Assembly: GCF_003240565.2 (NCBI RefSeq)
Contig: NZ_CP117258.1
Coordinates: 186,001-250,000 of the forward strand
Origin: Rhizobium tumorigenes
Lineage (GTDB): Bacteria > Pseudomonadota > Alphaproteobacteria > Rhizobiales > Rhizobiaceae
Direction: 5' to 3'
Length of the DNA: 64,000 bases
This document shows positions 35,767-45,653 of this stretch, piece by piece. Position numbers and translations under genes: made by a program. A model generated the notes under the pieces. It made no database searches and was not told where the DNA came from. It worked only from the letters and a program-made list of their open reading frames with translations. Within the stretch, counting starts at the first letter, position 1; each line of letters opens with the position of its first letter.

Positions 35767-36564
35767 ATGCGCACTCCGTCATTTCTGAAGACTACCGTTC
35801 TGACCGCTATCCTGGCCTTTGCCGGATCTTCGATCTCTTTCGCAGCCGATCTCTCGGTCGGTGCCAACATCGGCAACGTGCCCTGGGAGTTCCAGGACGA
35901 TACCGGCAAGACAGTGGGCTTCGAAGTCGACCTCGTTACTGAAGTCGCAAAGCGCCTCGGCAAGTCCGTCGAGTTCGTCAACATCCCGTTCAACGGGCTT
36001 TTCTCAGCGGTGCAATCCGGCCGTATTAACATGGCCGTTTCGTCGATCACCATCACGCCCAAGCGCCTCGAATCCGTCACCTTCGCTCAACCCTACTACG
36101 ATAGCGACCAGTCGCTGACGGTGACGGCAGCCAGCGGCATTGCCGATCTTGCCGGGATGAAGGGCAAGGTCGTGGGTGTCGACACCGGCTCCACCGGCGA
36201 CATGTGGGCGACCGAGAATACCGGCAAATACGGGCTCGGCGAAATCCGCCGCTTCGAAGGCTTGCAGCCTGCGATGCTCGATCTCGTTGCCGGCCGCATC
36301 GACGGCTACATCAGCGACATCCCGGCGCTGCAGTATTACGTCAAGGACAAGCCGAACCTGAAAGTTGTCGAGCGTATTCCGACCGGCGAGAAGTATTCGA
36401 TCATGTTCAATAAGGGCGATGCGCTTGCCAAGCAGGTCAATGACGTCATCACCACGCTGAAGGGCGAAGGCTATATCGCCAAGCTGCACCAGACTTGGTT
36501 CGGCGCAAAGGCCGAAGACACCACCTCGACGGTCAAGGTCATGGATATGCCGGCCGCCAAGTAA
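35767..36564 (+). CDS. amino-acid ABC transporter substrate-binding protein
   Basis: A 265-residue periplasmic binding protein of the polar/basic amino-acid class (family 3). The signal peptide runs to about residue 26 (SFLKTTVLTAILAFAGSSISFA). The mature part reads IGNVPWEFQDDTGKTVGFEVDLVTEVAKRLGKSVEFVNIPFNGLFSAVQSGRINMAVSSITITPKRLESVTFAQPYY, the SBP_bac_3 signature. ATG at 35767 has AGGGG upstream; longer in-frame starts would lie across the operator palindrome. It heads the operon to 40773. The ligand is unknown. The downstream enzymes suggest a compound with a cyclic amide or ureide and an amino group. Confidence 0.93.
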   Translation: MRTPSFLKTTVLTAILAFAGSSISFAADLSVGANIGNVPWEFQDDTGKTVGFEVDLVTEVAKRLGKSVEFVNIPFNGLFSAVQSGRINMAVSSITITPKRLESVTFAQPYYDSDQSLTVTAASGIADLAGMKGKVVGVDTGSTGDMWATENTGKYGLGEIRRFEGLQPAMLDLVAGRIDGYISDIPALQYYVKDKPNLKVVERIPTGEKYSIMFNKGDALAKQVNDVITTLKGEGYIAKLHQTWFGAKAEDTTSTVKVMDMPAAK

Positions 36565-36580
36565 CCGGCTAGCCCGACGG

Positions 36581-36608
36581 GGATGGCGGCTGATGTCGCC
36601 ATCCTTTT
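36581..36608 (+). terminator. intercistronic hairpin with short T-run
   Basis: GGATGGCG at 36581-36588 and CGCCATCC at 36597-36604 form a perfect 8-bp stem with an 8-nt loop, followed by TTTT. It lies between the binding-protein and permease genes. Such a partial terminator commonly lowers permease expression relative to the binding protein. Confidence 0.65.
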
Positions 36609-36632
36609 CCCGACGATCTGACCGGCGGTTTC

Positions 36633-37307
36633 ATGGATATTTTCACGACATTCTTCAACGTTCCTGTCCTCATCAGGGCGTTTCCACTTCTGATATCGGG
36701 GCTCTGGGTGACGCTCGAGATCGGTATCACCAGCATTATCGCCGGCCTTGTCGGCGGCATGCTCCTGGCGCTGCTTCGCCTCTACGCGCCGGCACCGGTG
36801 CGGGCGATCGCCAAGATCTACACGGATTTCTTCCGGTCCATCCCGCTGCTCGTTTTGTTGATCATCGTCTACTATGCCCTGCCCTTCGTCGGCATCCGCT
36901 TTTCGCCGTTCTTCTCGGCCGTGGCAGCCCTGACGCTGGTGTCGATTGCCTATACTGCGGAGATTTTTAGGGCCGGCATCGAGGCTATCCCCCGTGGCCA
37001 GTTCGAGGCTTCTGAGGCACTGGGTCTTTCCTATCGGCCGATGATGATCGACGTCATCCTGCCGCAGGCGATCAAGATCGTCATTCCGCCGCTGACCAAC
37101 AACTGCATCAACGTCATAAAGGACACGGCGCTCGCCTCCGTCGTCGCCATGCCGGATCTGTTGAAGCAGGCGACACAGGCACAGGCGCTGATGGCTAACC
37201 CCTCGCCGTTGATCGGCGCTGCCATCATCTATGTCGCCTTCCTCTGGCCGCTGGTGACCATCGTTGCCCGGCTTGAGAAACGCTTCAATGTCGGGAGGCG
37301 CTCATGA
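36633..37307 (+). CDS. amino-acid ABC transporter permease
   Basis: A 224-residue HisMQ-type permease. TM segments include [29 protein letters not shown]. The EAA loop reads [54 protein letters not shown]. One permease gene is present, so it would act as a homodimer. It overlaps the ATPase gene by 4 bp. Confidence 0.94.
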   Translation: MDIFTTFFNVPVLIRAFPLLISGLWVTLEIGITSIIAGLVGGMLLALLRLYAPAPVRAIAKIYTDFFRSIPLLVLLIIVYYALPFVGIRFSPFFSAVAALTLVSIAYTAEIFRAGIEAIPRGQFEASEALGLSYRPMMIDVILPQAIKIVIPPLTNNCINVIKDTALASVVAMPDLLKQATQAQALMANPSPLIGAAIIYVAFLWPLVTIVARLEKRFNVGRRS

Positions 37308-38041
37308 GGCCGATCATCACTATCCAGCGCCTCAAGAAGTCATACGGCGATTTCGAGGTGCTGCACGGCATCGATCTCGAGATTGGCGAAGGCGAGGTGG
37401 TCTGCGTCATCGGGCCATCCGGCTCCGGCAAGTCGACCCTGATCCGCTGCATCAACCATCTCGAGGCATTCTCGCCGGAGAGCACAATCCATGTCGACGG
37501 CATCAAGGTCGAGCGCGGCAAGGCGCTGGCGCAGGTCCGCGCCGAAGTCGGCATGGTGTTCCAGTCGTTCAACCTCTTTCCGCACCTGACCGTCCTGAAA
37601 AACGTCATGCTGGCGCCGATGCGGGTGCGCGGCACGACAACTGCAGATGCGGCCCGCAAGGCGCGCGAGTTGCTGACCCGCGTGGGCATCTCCGAGCAGT
37701 CCGACAAATATCCGGAGCAGCTTTCCGGCGGCCAGCAGCAGCGCGTCGCCATTGCCCGGGCGCTGGCCATGGAGCCGAGGGTCCTGCTGTTCGACGAGCC
37801 CACCTCCTCGCTCGATCCGGAGATGGTCGGCGAGGTGCTCGACGTCATGCGCAAGCTTGCCGGCACCGGCGTGACGATGATCGTCGTCACCCACGAGATG
37901 GGCTTTGCCCGCCAGGTGGCCGACAGGGTGATCTTCATGGATGGCGGGCGAATCATCGAGGCCGGCACGCCGGCGGAGATATTCGACGCGCCGCAACAGG
38001 AGCGCACCAAAAGCTTCCTGCGCGCCGTTCTCAATCATTGA
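37304..38041 (+). CDS. amino-acid ABC transporter ATP-binding protein
   Basis: A 245-residue ATPase of the HisP/GlnQ group. Walker [19 protein letters not shown], signature [17 protein letters not shown] and Walker [21 protein letters not shown] are all intact. The H-loop is [15 protein letters not shown]. It closes the transporter of 35767-38041, and the aminotransferase-fold enzyme follows 30 bp later. Confidence 0.95.
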   Translation: MRPIITIQRLKKSYGDFEVLHGIDLEIGEGEVVCVIGPSGSGKSTLIRCINHLEAFSPESTIHVDGIKVERGKALAQVRAEVGMVFQSFNLFPHLTVLKNVMLAPMRVRGTTTADAARKARELLTRVGISEQSDKYPEQLSGGQQQRVAIARALAMEPRVLLFDEPTSSLDPEMVGEVLDVMRKLAGTGVTMIVVTHEMGFARQVADRVIFMDGGRIIEAGTPAEIFDAPQQERTKSFLRAVLNH

Positions 38042-38071
38042 AAAACAAAATATTCCGGGAGAGATCACCTC

Positions 38072-39334
38072 ATGCAACGCCCCCTCGACATCGATTTTGC
38101 CAGAAGCCAGTTTCCAGGGCTCGGCAACGGATGGACATTTTTCGACAACGCCGGTGGTTCGCAAATCCTGAAGCCGGCGGTCGATCGCATGACCAGCTTC
38201 CTCTATGACAAGAACGTCCAGATCGGCGGCAGCTACGACGTCTCGCTGCAGGCGGCAAAGGCGCTTGCGGACGGGCGGATGGCGGCAATGCAGTTGGTCA
38301 ATGCGTCGCGTCCCGAGGAAATCGTCTTCGGCGGCTCGACGACTGTCCTGCTGCAGAACCTGGCGAAGGGCATGCGCAGCCAACTGAAGCCGGGCGACGA
38401 GATCATCGTCACGATCTCCGACCACGAATCGAACATAGGCCCCTGGGAAGGCCTGACGGATGCCGGCATCGTCCTCAAGTTCTGGCCGCTTGATACCGAG
38501 ACCTACGTGCTCGACATGGCCGATCTCGCGCCGTTGATGACGGAGCGGACGAAGCTCGTCTGCGTCACCCATGTCTCGAACATTCTCGGATCGATCAATC
38601 CAATCGCCGAGATTGCCGCTTTCGTCCATGCACGTGGCGCCCGTATCTGCGTCGACGCCGTCGCCTACGCGCCGCACCGCGCCATCGACGTGCAGGCATG
38701 GGATGTCGATTATTACGTCTTCAGCCTCTACAAGACCTACGGCCCACACTACGCGATGATGTACGGCAAATACGATCATCTGCTCGAGCTGGATCCGCTC
38801 TATCATTTCTTCTACGGGCGGGACAAAGTGCCCGGCAAGCTCGAGCCCGGCAATGCCAACTACGAGCTCGCTTATTCGCTGACCGGCATCGTCGATTATC
38901 TGGCCGAACTCGGTGAACGCGCCGGCGCAAGCGGCGGTCTGCGTGAAAAGATCGTCACGGCCTTCGACGTCATCGCGAAGCAGGAAAACGCGCTGGCGGA
39001 CCGGCTGCTCGGCTACCTCGGCAGCCGCAACGACTGCCACATATTCGGCGAACGCGACAATGCGCGCGGAAGCCGCATACCGACCATCAGCTTTGCCTTC
39101 GAGGGGCGCAATTCCGAAAGCATCTGCAAGGCCATGGATGCCCACAAGATCGCCATCCGCTTCGGAGATTTCCACGCGCGACGGCTTGGCGATCACATCG
39201 GCTTGCCGCAATATCATGGGGCTGTGCGCGTCTCCATGGTCCACTACAACACGCTGGAGGAAGTCGACCGGTTGATTGCGTCGCTTGACGCGATCCTTGG
39301 CAGCGACGTCGGCATGCTCAGCGCGACAGCCTGA
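38072..39334 (+). CDS. class V aminotransferase-fold PLP enzyme (cysteine desulfurase-like)
   Basis: A 420-residue fold-type I PLP enzyme of the class V group, like cysteine desulfurase or isopenicillin-N epimerase. The PLP lysine is K221 (FSLYKTYGPH), and the PLP-contacting D195 lies in CVDAVAYAPHRA. The substrate-side motif DHESNIGPW is at 118-126, and the N-terminal FFDNAGGSQ is typical. No nearby sulfur-transfer partner (SufE, IscU) is seen, and context is catabolic. Removal of an amino or other group from the imported compound is therefore more likely than Fe-S assembly. The precise reaction is unknown. Confidence 0.88.
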   Translation: MQRPLDIDFARSQFPGLGNGWTFFDNAGGSQILKPAVDRMTSFLYDKNVQIGGSYDVSLQAAKALADGRMAAMQLVNASRPEEIVFGGSTTVLLQNLAKGMRSQLKPGDEIIVTISDHESNIGPWEGLTDAGIVLKFWPLDTETYVLDMADLAPLMTERTKLVCVTHVSNILGSINPIAEIAAFVHARGARICVDAVAYAPHRAIDVQAWDVDYYVFSLYKTYGPHYAMMYGKYDHLLELDPLYHFFYGRDKVPGKLEPGNANYELAYSLTGIVDYLAELGERAGASGGLREKIVTAFDVIAKQENALADRLLGYLGSRNDCHIFGERDNARGSRIPTISFAFEGRNSESICKAMDAHKIAIRFGDFHARRLGDHIGLPQYHGAVRVSMVHYNTLEEVDRLIASLDAILGSDVGMLSATA

Positions 39335-39363
39335 AGAAGAGCCCGAAAGAGAGAGAGTGCAGC

Positions 39364-40773
39364 ATGCGGTTCGATACGATCATCAGGAACGGAACTGTCG
39401 TCACCGATAGCGAAACGTTCGAATGCGACGTCGGCATTATCGATGGCCGGATCGCAGCGCTCGAAACTGGTCTCGCTGATGCCGCCGAGATTATCGACGC
39501 GACAGGGCTCTACGTCATGCCGGGAGGCATCGACAGCCACGTCCATCTCGCCCAGCCTTCCGGCGACGGTATCGTCATGGCCGACGATTTCGCCAGCGGC
39601 ACGTTATCGGCGGCCTTTGGCGGCAACACGACGGTGCTGCCTTTCTGCATGCAGGAGAAGGGCACGAGCCTGCGCGAGGGCCTGAAGGTCTATCATGCCA
39701 AGGCGGATGGGGAGTGCTACGTCGATGTCGCCTTTCATCTCGTCGTCACCGACCCGACCGCGGCCGTCCTCGGCCAGGAGCTTCCGGCGCTGGTCAATGA
39801 CGGCTACACCTCGATCAAGGTGTTTATGACGTATGAAAGCCTGCGGCTTCGCGATGACCAGATCCTCGATACGCTCGACGCCGCAAGACGGTCCGGTGCT
39901 GTCGTCATGGTCCATTGCGAGAACGAAGACGCCATCCAGTTTCTGATCGGTAAGCACGAGGCACAAGGCGAGCTAGCGCCGAAATACCACGCCTCCAGCC
40001 GGCCGATAGCCGCCGAGCGGGAAGCCACCCATCGCGCCCTGTCGCTGGCCGAAATCGTCGAGACGCCGATTGTCATCGTGCATGTCTCCAACCGACAGGC
40101 GATGGAAGAGATCCAGCGGGCGCGCTCACGCGGCGTCAACGTCGCCGGCGAGACCTGCCCGCAATATCTGCTGCTGACCGCTGACGATCTCGATGCGGCC
40201 GAGCTGGAAGGCGCCAAGTTCGTCTGCTCGCCGCCGCCGCGCGATGCGGAAAGCCAGATCGCCTGCTGGGAGGGCCTGCAGAACGGTACCTTCGAGCTGT
40301 TCTCCTCAGATCATTGCCCTTTCCGCTACGACGACGACCAAGGCAAGCTCAATGAGAAGGGAAAGCACAATTTCCGCTGGATACCGAACGGCATTCCGGG
40401 TGTCGAGACGCGGTTGCCGATCCTGTTCTCCGAGGGTGTCGGCAAGGGGCGGATCGATCTCAACCGCTTTGTCGCGCTGTCGTCGACGAACCATGCCAAG
40501 CAATACGGTCTTTACCCGCAGAAGGGCACCATCGCCATCCGCTCGGATGCCGATATCGCTCTCTGGGATCCCCTGCGGTCCGTGACCATCAGCAACGATA
40601 TCCTGCATCACGGCGCCGACTATACGCCCTATGAGGGCCTCGAGGTCACCGGCTGGCCGGTGCGCGTCATTCTCAGGGGCAAGACCATCGTCAACGGCGA
40701 TAGTCTGGAAGGCACCAAGCAGATGGGCCGCTACCTCCAGCGTCCGGGTGGTCTCAGCGCCGAGCGTGCCTGA
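39364..40773 (+). CDS. dihydropyrimidinase-like cyclic amidohydrolase
   Basis: A 469-residue zinc amidohydrolase of the dihydropyrimidinase/hydantoinase group. All binuclear metal ligands can be read: H59 and H61 (DSHVHL), the carbamylated K152 (SIKVFMTY), H184 (VHCENE), H240 (IVHVSN) and D316 (FSSDHCPF). The enzyme opens cyclic amides such as dihydropyrimidines and hydantoins. No beta-ureidopropionase or carbamoylase is seen, and the neighbouring PLP enzyme is unusual for pyrimidine breakdown. The natural substrate is therefore open. It closes the operon of 35767-40773 and is convergent with dctD, with an 11-bp gap. Confidence 0.92.
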   Translation: MRFDTIIRNGTVVTDSETFECDVGIIDGRIAALETGLADAAEIIDATGLYVMPGGIDSHVHLAQPSGDGIVMADDFASGTLSAAFGGNTTVLPFCMQEKGTSLREGLKVYHAKADGECYVDVAFHLVVTDPTAAVLGQELPALVNDGYTSIKVFMTYESLRLRDDQILDTLDAARRSGAVVMVHCENEDAIQFLIGKHEAQGELAPKYHASSRPIAAEREATHRALSLAEIVETPIVIVHVSNRQAMEEIQRARSRGVNVAGETCPQYLLLTADDLDAAELEGAKFVCSPPPRDAESQIACWEGLQNGTFELFSSDHCPFRYDDDQGKLNEKGKHNFRWIPNGIPGVETRLPILFSEGVGKGRIDLNRFVALSSTNHAKQYGLYPQKGTIAIRSDADIALWDPLRSVTISNDILHHGADYTPYEGLEVTGWPVRVILRGKTIVNGDSLEGTKQMGRYLQRPGGLSAERA

Positions 40774-40784
40774 GGCGCCATCCC

Positions 40785-42134
40785 CTACTTCACATAGTCT
40801 CCGCGCGTAATACCGTGCCTTTGCAGCTTGTCGTAAAACGTCTTGCGGGGGATGCCGAGTGCTTCGATCGTCAGCCGTATGTCGCCGTCGTGTTCCCGGA
40901 GAGTGCTTCGGATCAGATCGGCTTCGTATTGCTCCATCCGCGCAGGCAGCGATAGGATCGGGCTGGATCCGTCATTGGCTCCCGGCGGCGCAAGGCCGGT
41001 GTCGGCGAGGCCGAGGACGAAGCGCTCAGCGAAATGCGCCAGTTCGCGGACGTTGCCCGGCCATTCGTGCGCCTGGAGATAGCGGTGCACATCCGGCGGC
41101 ACGGCCGGTGGCTGCTTGTTGAACCGGACGGCGGCACGATCGACGAAATGGCCGAAAAGCAGCGGGATGTCGGCGCGCCGGTCGCGCAGCGGCGGAATGG
41201 AGATTGTCACCACGTTGAGCCGATAGAACAGATCCTCGCGAAAGCCTTGCCGCTGACCAGGATCGCTAAGGTCGATCTTGGCGGCCGCGACGACACGAAG
41301 ATCGACCGGCCGGATGTCGTTGGTGCCGAGCGGTGTGACTTCGCGCATCTCCAGCACCCGCAGCATCTTGACCTGCGCCGACTGCGGCATGCTCTCGATC
41401 TCGTCCAGAAACAGCGTGCCCTCGCCGGAGTGTTCGATGCGGCCGATGCGCTTCTTCTGGGCGCCGGTGAAAGCGCCGGCTTCGTGGCCGAACAGCTCGC
41501 TCTCGATCACGCTTTCCGGCAGCGCGCCGCAATTGAGTGCGACGAAATTGCCCTTCGAGCGGCGGCTCCAGCGATGCAGCAGGCTGGCCACGACTTCCTT
41601 GCCGCTACCCGTCTCGCCTGTCACGAGCACGTCGACATCGGTATCGGCAATCTGGCGCAGTGTGCGCCGTAGCCGCTCCATCGCCGGTGTCTGGCCGATC
41701 AGTGGCAGGCCGTCCTGCGCCTGGTCGGTTGCTTCGCGCAGCCTCCTGTTGTCGAGAACGAGCCGCCGTTTCTCGACGGCCCGCCGCACGCTCTGCACCA
41801 GCCTGTCCGTTGCGAAGGGTTTCGGGATGAAGTCATAGACGCCGTCCTTGATGGCCTGCACCGCCATCGGGATATCGCCGTGGCCGGTCATCAGGATCAC
41901 CGGCAGGTCGTCGTCCTGTTGCTGGACGCGGTCAAAAAGCTCCAGCCCGTCCATGCCAGGCATTCGGATATCCGAGACGACGACGCTGACGGCAGCGATG
42001 TCGAGGGCCTCGACAGCATCGCGTGGCCGAGAAAATGCGCTGACGGAAAAGCCGGCAAGTTCAAGTGTCTGGGCCGTTGCCCGCAGCAGGTCGGCATCGT
42101 CGTCGACGAGCAGGATGAGCGGCGCTTCGTTCAT
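40785..42134 (-). CDS. dctD: sigma-54-dependent response regulator DctD
   Basis: A 449-residue NtrC-type activator for C4-dicarboxylate uptake. The receiver domain has phospho-acceptor D55 (VVSDIRMPG). The AAA+ domain has Walker A GETGSGKE at 173-180 and the sigma-54-contacting loop GAFTGA at 220-225. The C-terminal Fis-type helix-turn-helix reads [20 protein letters not shown]. It shares a 4-bp overlap with the sensor gene dctB. The target dctA, with its sigma-54 promoter at 44122-44137, lies beside it in divergent orientation, as in other rhizobia. Confidence 0.95.
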   Translation of the reverse strand: MNEAPLILLVDDDADLLRATAQTLELAGFSVSAFSRPRDAVEALDIAAVSVVVSDIRMPGMDGLELFDRVQQQDDDLPVILMTGHGDIPMAVQAIKDGVYDFIPKPFATDRLVQSVRRAVEKRRLVLDNRRLREATDQAQDGLPLIGQTPAMERLRRTLRQIADTDVDVLVTGETGSGKEVVASLLHRWSRRSKGNFVALNCGALPESVIESELFGHEAGAFTGAQKKRIGRIEHSGEGTLFLDEIESMPQSAQVKMLRVLEMREVTPLGTNDIRPVDLRVVAAAKIDLSDPGQRQGFREDLFYRLNVVTISIPPLRDRRADIPLLFGHFVDRAAVRFNKQPPAVPPDVHRYLQAHEWPGNVRELAHFAERFVLGLADTGLAPPGANDGSSPILSLPARMEQYEADLIRSTLREHDGDIRLTIEALGIPRKTFYDKLQRHGITRGDYVK

Positions 42135-44005
42135 GAGGGTGCCTTTGGCAGATGGAGGACGAAGCGCGTGCCGGTCTCGCCGCTGTCGACATCGATGCGA
42201 CCGCCGAAATCGGCCGCGATGTCCTTGGAGATGACGAGGCCAAGACCAAGGCCGCCGGGCTTCGAGGTGTTGAACGGGGTAAACAGCGAATCGAGAATTT
42301 CCGGCGCGATGCCCGGCCCGTTGTCGGCGATGCTGATGGCGATTTCGTGTGGCGTCTCGCAGACCGATACCGCAACCCGCGCGTCGTTGCGCCCCTCGAG
42401 CGCTTCCAGCGCATTCTGGAAGAGATTGATCAGCACCTGCTCCAGCCGGACGCGGGTGCCCATGACCATCATGCCCCGGGGCGGCAGGTCTATCGCCAGC
42501 GCCTCGATTTGCCCGGCAAAGCGACTGCGGAGCAGCACCACGGCGCCTTCGATGATGCCGCGGACATCGACCGGCACAGGCGACGTCCGGCCTTTGCGGG
42601 CAAAGGCTTTCAGTTCCTCCGTGATCGTGCCGATCCGCTCGGTCAGCGAGGCGATCAGGCTGAGGTTTTCCCTGGCAGGCCCGGGTTGATGGCGTTCCAG
42701 AAAGATCTGGGCGTTGTCGGCATAGGCACGGATGGTGGCAACCGGCTGGTTGATTTCATGGGCGACGCCGGCCGCCACCTGGCCGAGGATCGCCAGCCGG
42801 TTCGCCTGGACGAGTTCCTGCTGAACCACCTGCAGCTTGGCCTCCGTCGTCCGGTGGCCGGAAATCTCTGCCTCGAGACGGTCTCGCGCGCGGCTGAGAT
42901 CGTCGGTGCGCTCGAGCACCCGGCGCTCCAGTTCCTCGCGGGCTACACGCCCGACGGCAAGCTCCATCGCGGAGACATGCCGGCGACGCAACAGGAAGGC
43001 GGCAAGCGCCAGAACCGGCAGGACTATCGCAAGCGCGATGAAGCGATCCTCGCGGATATTGGTCGCGATCGCAGCGTCCGTCGGCACGAGATAGTTCAGC
43101 GTCCACGGCGTCGAGGGCACCGCCGCTTTCAGGCGCAGATATTCTCCGGCGTTGGTGCCGGGCAGCACAGCGCGGACAATCGATGCATCCGCATCGCGCG
43201 CCACCGGCGCGGTGATCGGCAGGGGGGTGAGCGTCGCGTCGCCAAACTGCAGGCTTCGGCGGATGGCCGACAGGCGGTCGCTCGCCAGCGGTGCATCCGT
43301 CATGAAACGCCAGGACGGGATGCTGGTCACAAGGACGATGCCCCGGTCGTCAGTGACATAGGCAGGGCGCGCGGTCTCGCGCCAGTCGGCTTCCAGCTGA
43401 TCGAACTCCATCTTGACGACGACCACGCCGATGGGTGACCGAGGGTCTCCGACGCGGCGGGAGATATAGAGGCCGGGCCGATTGCTGGTGTTGCCGAGGG
43501 CGAAATGTTCGGCCGTTCCGTCGACAATGGCGCGGCGAAAATAGTCGCGGAAAGAGTAATCCTTGCCGACGAATGTCAGCTGGTCCTGCCAGTTGCTGGA
43601 GGCAATCGCGATCCCGTTTCTGTCGATGACATAGAGCACGGAGGCCTTGGTGCCGGAGACCAGGCTTTCCAGTTTGCGATCCAGTAGCCGCACGGGCTGG
43701 TCGTCTGCGGTAGCAAGGGCGTCGCGCACCTGCAGGTCGTCGGCCAGCAGCAACGGCAGGGCGCGTGGCCGCTCGAGGACCGCCCGCAGCAAGGCGATTT
43801 TCAGATTGGCATCGGTCCGCCCCTGGTCTGCCAGCGCATGTACTGCAACCGACCGTCCGTAGATGCCGGCCGTATAAAGCACGACAGTCAGGACCAGCGC
43901 GCTGGTGGCAGCAAAGGCGAGCCATATGCGGCGGTGGCGCTGAGCAAGGTCCAGAGGTGTCTGGTTGTGAGGTTGGGGGCGATGAAACATGCTGCATCTG
44001 TGCAT
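42131..44005 (-). CDS. dctB: C4-dicarboxylate sensor histidine kinase DctB
   Basis: A 624-residue membrane sensor kinase. Two spans, at about residues 28-50 and 322-340, flank a periplasmic double-PAS-like sensor that in DctB binds succinate, fumarate or malate. The phospho-acceptor is H416 ([17 protein letters not shown]). The N box ([14 protein letters not shown]), G1 (IADNGPGI) and G2 ([13 protein letters not shown]) boxes complete the ATPase domain. It phosphorylates DctD, whose gene overlaps by 4 bp. The start at 44005 is the longest; an ATG at 43990 is an alternative. Confidence 0.95.
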   Translation of the reverse strand: MHRCSMFHRPQPHNQTPLDLAQRHRRIWLAFAATSALVLTVVLYTAGIYGRSVAVHALADQGRTDANLKIALLRAVLERPRALPLLLADDLQVRDALATADDQPVRLLDRKLESLVSGTKASVLYVIDRNGIAIASSNWQDQLTFVGKDYSFRDYFRRAIVDGTAEHFALGNTSNRPGLYISRRVGDPRSPIGVVVVKMEFDQLEADWRETARPAYVTDDRGIVLVTSIPSWRFMTDAPLASDRLSAIRRSLQFGDATLTPLPITAPVARDADASIVRAVLPGTNAGEYLRLKAAVPSTPWTLNYLVPTDAAIATNIREDRFIALAIVLPVLALAAFLLRRRHVSAMELAVGRVAREELERRVLERTDDLSRARDRLEAEISGHRTTEAKLQVVQQELVQANRLAILGQVAAGVAHEINQPVATIRAYADNAQIFLERHQPGPARENLSLIASLTERIGTITEELKAFARKGRTSPVPVDVRGIIEGAVVLLRSRFAGQIEALAIDLPPRGMMVMGTRVRLEQVLINLFQNALEALEGRNDARVAVSVCETPHEIAISIADNGPGIAPEILDSLFTPFNTSKPGGLGLGLVISKDIAADFGGRIDVDSGETGTRFVLHLPKAPS

Positions 44006-44031
44006 AATCCCAGCCAGACCTCAACGGCTTT

Positions 44032-44047
44032 GTGCGGATTTCCGCAC
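44032..44047. promoter_or_regulatory. DctD-type upstream activating palindrome
   Basis: GTGCGGA at 44032-44038 and TCCGCAC at 44041-44047 form a perfect 7-bp-arm inverted repeat with a 2-bp centre, about 75 bp upstream of the sigma-54 promoter. It resembles the DctD-binding palindrome upstream of dctA in other rhizobia. Only one clear copy is visible; characterised dctA genes usually have two tandem sites. Confidence 0.75.
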
Positions 44048-44121
44048 TACAAGCGCCGAATTGGTCGAACGGCTTTCACTAAACTCCATTTTACGCAAAC
44101 ACTTATGACATCTGCGGAGAT

Positions 44122-44137
44122 TGGCATGGATGTTGCA
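44122..44137 (+). promoter_or_regulatory. sigma-54 (-24/-12) promoter of dctA
   Basis: TGGCATGGATGTTGCA has GG and GC separated by exactly 10 bases and matches the TGGCAC-N5-TTGCA consensus at all but one base. It lies 85 bp before the GTG start of dctA and downstream of the DctD-type palindrome. Confidence 0.88.
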
Positions 44138-44222
44138 AGTCATGCAGCTTGCAGTCGGAGGGCTGCTTGTCATTTGCAGCCCGGAGGGCCGAGAGATCGG
44201 TTTGGGCGAAGAGGAGGATCTT

Positions 44223-45551
44223 GTGATAATTCCTGACGCTGGTAGCCCGACCAAGGGCAAACTTCCCTTTTATCGACAGATGTACGTGCAGGTTCTGACG
44301 GCCATTGCCGCCGGTATTCTGCTCGGACATTTCTATCCCCAGGTTGGCGCTTCCATGCAGCCGCTTGGAGATGCCTTCATCAAGCTGGTGCGTATGGTCA
44401 TCGCTCCCGTGATCTTCCTGACAGTGACGACCGGTATCGCCGGCATGTCGGACCTGAAGAAGTTCGGTCGCGTCGTCGGCAAGGCGCTGCTCTACTTCCT
44501 GATCTTCTCGACGCTTGCTCTCGTCGTCGGCCTCGTGGTGTCGAATGTCCTGCAGCCCGGCGCGGGCATGCATATCAATGCAGCCACTCTCGACACCAAG
44601 GCGGTCAACACCTATGCCGCCCAGGCGCACGATGCGACGATCATCGGCTTCCTGATGAACATTATCCCCGACACAATCGTCGGCGCCTTTGCCAAGGGCG
44701 ACATCTTGCAGGTGCTGTTCTTCTCGGTGTTCTTTGGCATCGCGCTCGGTGCCGTCGGAGAGCGTGGACGCGTGGTCTCGGATTTCCTTCAGGCGCTGAC
44801 GGCCCCGATCTTCCGCCTCGTCGCCATCCTGATGCGCTTTGCGCCCATCGGCGCCTTCGGTGCCATGGCCTTTACCATCGGCAAATACGGGATCGGCGCG
44901 ATTGCCAATCTCGCGTTCCTGATCGGCACTTTCTACCTGACCTCGATCCTGTTCGTGCTGGTCGTGCTCGGTGCCGTCGCATGGTACAACGGTTTCTCGA
45001 TTCTCAACCTGCTTCGCTACATCAAGGAAGAGCTCCTGCTCGTTCTCGGTACGTCTTCCTCGGAGGCTGCGTTGCCAGGCCTGATGAACAAGATGGAGCG
45101 GGCCGGCGTCAAGCGGTCGGTCGTCGGGCTGGTCATTCCGACCGGTTATTCGTTCAATCTCGATGGCACCAACATCTATATGACGCTGGCGGCATTGTTC
45201 ATTGCCCAGGCAACCGACACACCACTGACCCTCGGCGACCAGATCCTGCTGCTGGCGGTGGCGATGCTGAGTTCCAAGGGTGCTGCCGGCATCACCGGCG
45301 CCGGCTTCATTACGCTGGCCGCGACACTGTCCGTCGTCCCCTCGGTGCCAATCGCCGGCATGGCGCTTATCCTCGGTATCGACCGCTTCATGTCGGAATG
45401 CCGTGCGCTGACCAATCTGGTCGGCAATGCGGTTGCGACTGTCGTCGTGGCGCGTTGGGAGAACGAACTGGATGAAGTCCAGTTTGCTGCGGCGATGAAG
45501 GGGGAGCTTTCGGGCGACCCGGAGGTCCCTGCCCTGCAGGCCGCCGAGTGA
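44223..45551 (+). CDS. dctA: C4-dicarboxylate transport protein DctA
   Basis: A 442-residue inner-membrane symporter of the DAACS family that takes up succinate, fumarate and malate with protons or sodium. Conserved features are [49 protein letters not shown] and the re-entrant loop [20 protein letters not shown]. The start is the GTG at 44223, with GAGGAGG 6 bp upstream. An ATG at 44121 would translate across the sigma-54 promoter and cannot be the start. In rhizobia DctA is required for nitrogen fixation by bacteroids. Confidence 0.96.
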   Translation: MIIPDAGSPTKGKLPFYRQMYVQVLTAIAAGILLGHFYPQVGASMQPLGDAFIKLVRMVIAPVIFLTVTTGIAGMSDLKKFGRVVGKALLYFLIFSTLALVVGLVVSNVLQPGAGMHINAATLDTKAVNTYAAQAHDATIIGFLMNIIPDTIVGAFAKGDILQVLFFSVFFGIALGAVGERGRVVSDFLQALTAPIFRLVAILMRFAPIGAFGAMAFTIGKYGIGAIANLAFLIGTFYLTSILFVLVVLGAVAWYNGFSILNLLRYIKEELLLVLGTSSSEAALPGLMNKMERAGVKRSVVGLVIPTGYSFNLDGTNIYMTLAALFIAQATDTPLTLGDQILLLAVAMLSSKGAAGITGAGFITLAATLSVVPSVPIAGMALILGIDRFMSECRALTNLVGNAVATVVVARWENELDEVQFAAAMKGELSGDPEVPALQAAE

Positions 45552-45653
45552 TATCAGGCGTTGACTGATCTTCGGCATGGCGCTCGCACCTCGATCGCCA
45601 TGCCCCCTAAAAATCACCTATCCGCCGATGCGTTAAGCGATGTCTCCGCTGCA

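Noticed and set aside
38072..39334. Assignment of the class V PLP enzyme as SufS/IscS for iron-sulfur assembly
   Set aside because: No SufE, SufBCD or IscU genes are near and the operon is catabolic with a transporter and amidohydrolase.
44121..44222. N-terminal extension of DctA from an ATG at 44121
   Set aside because: It would translate over the sigma-54 promoter; the GTG at 44223 with GAGGAGG fits better.
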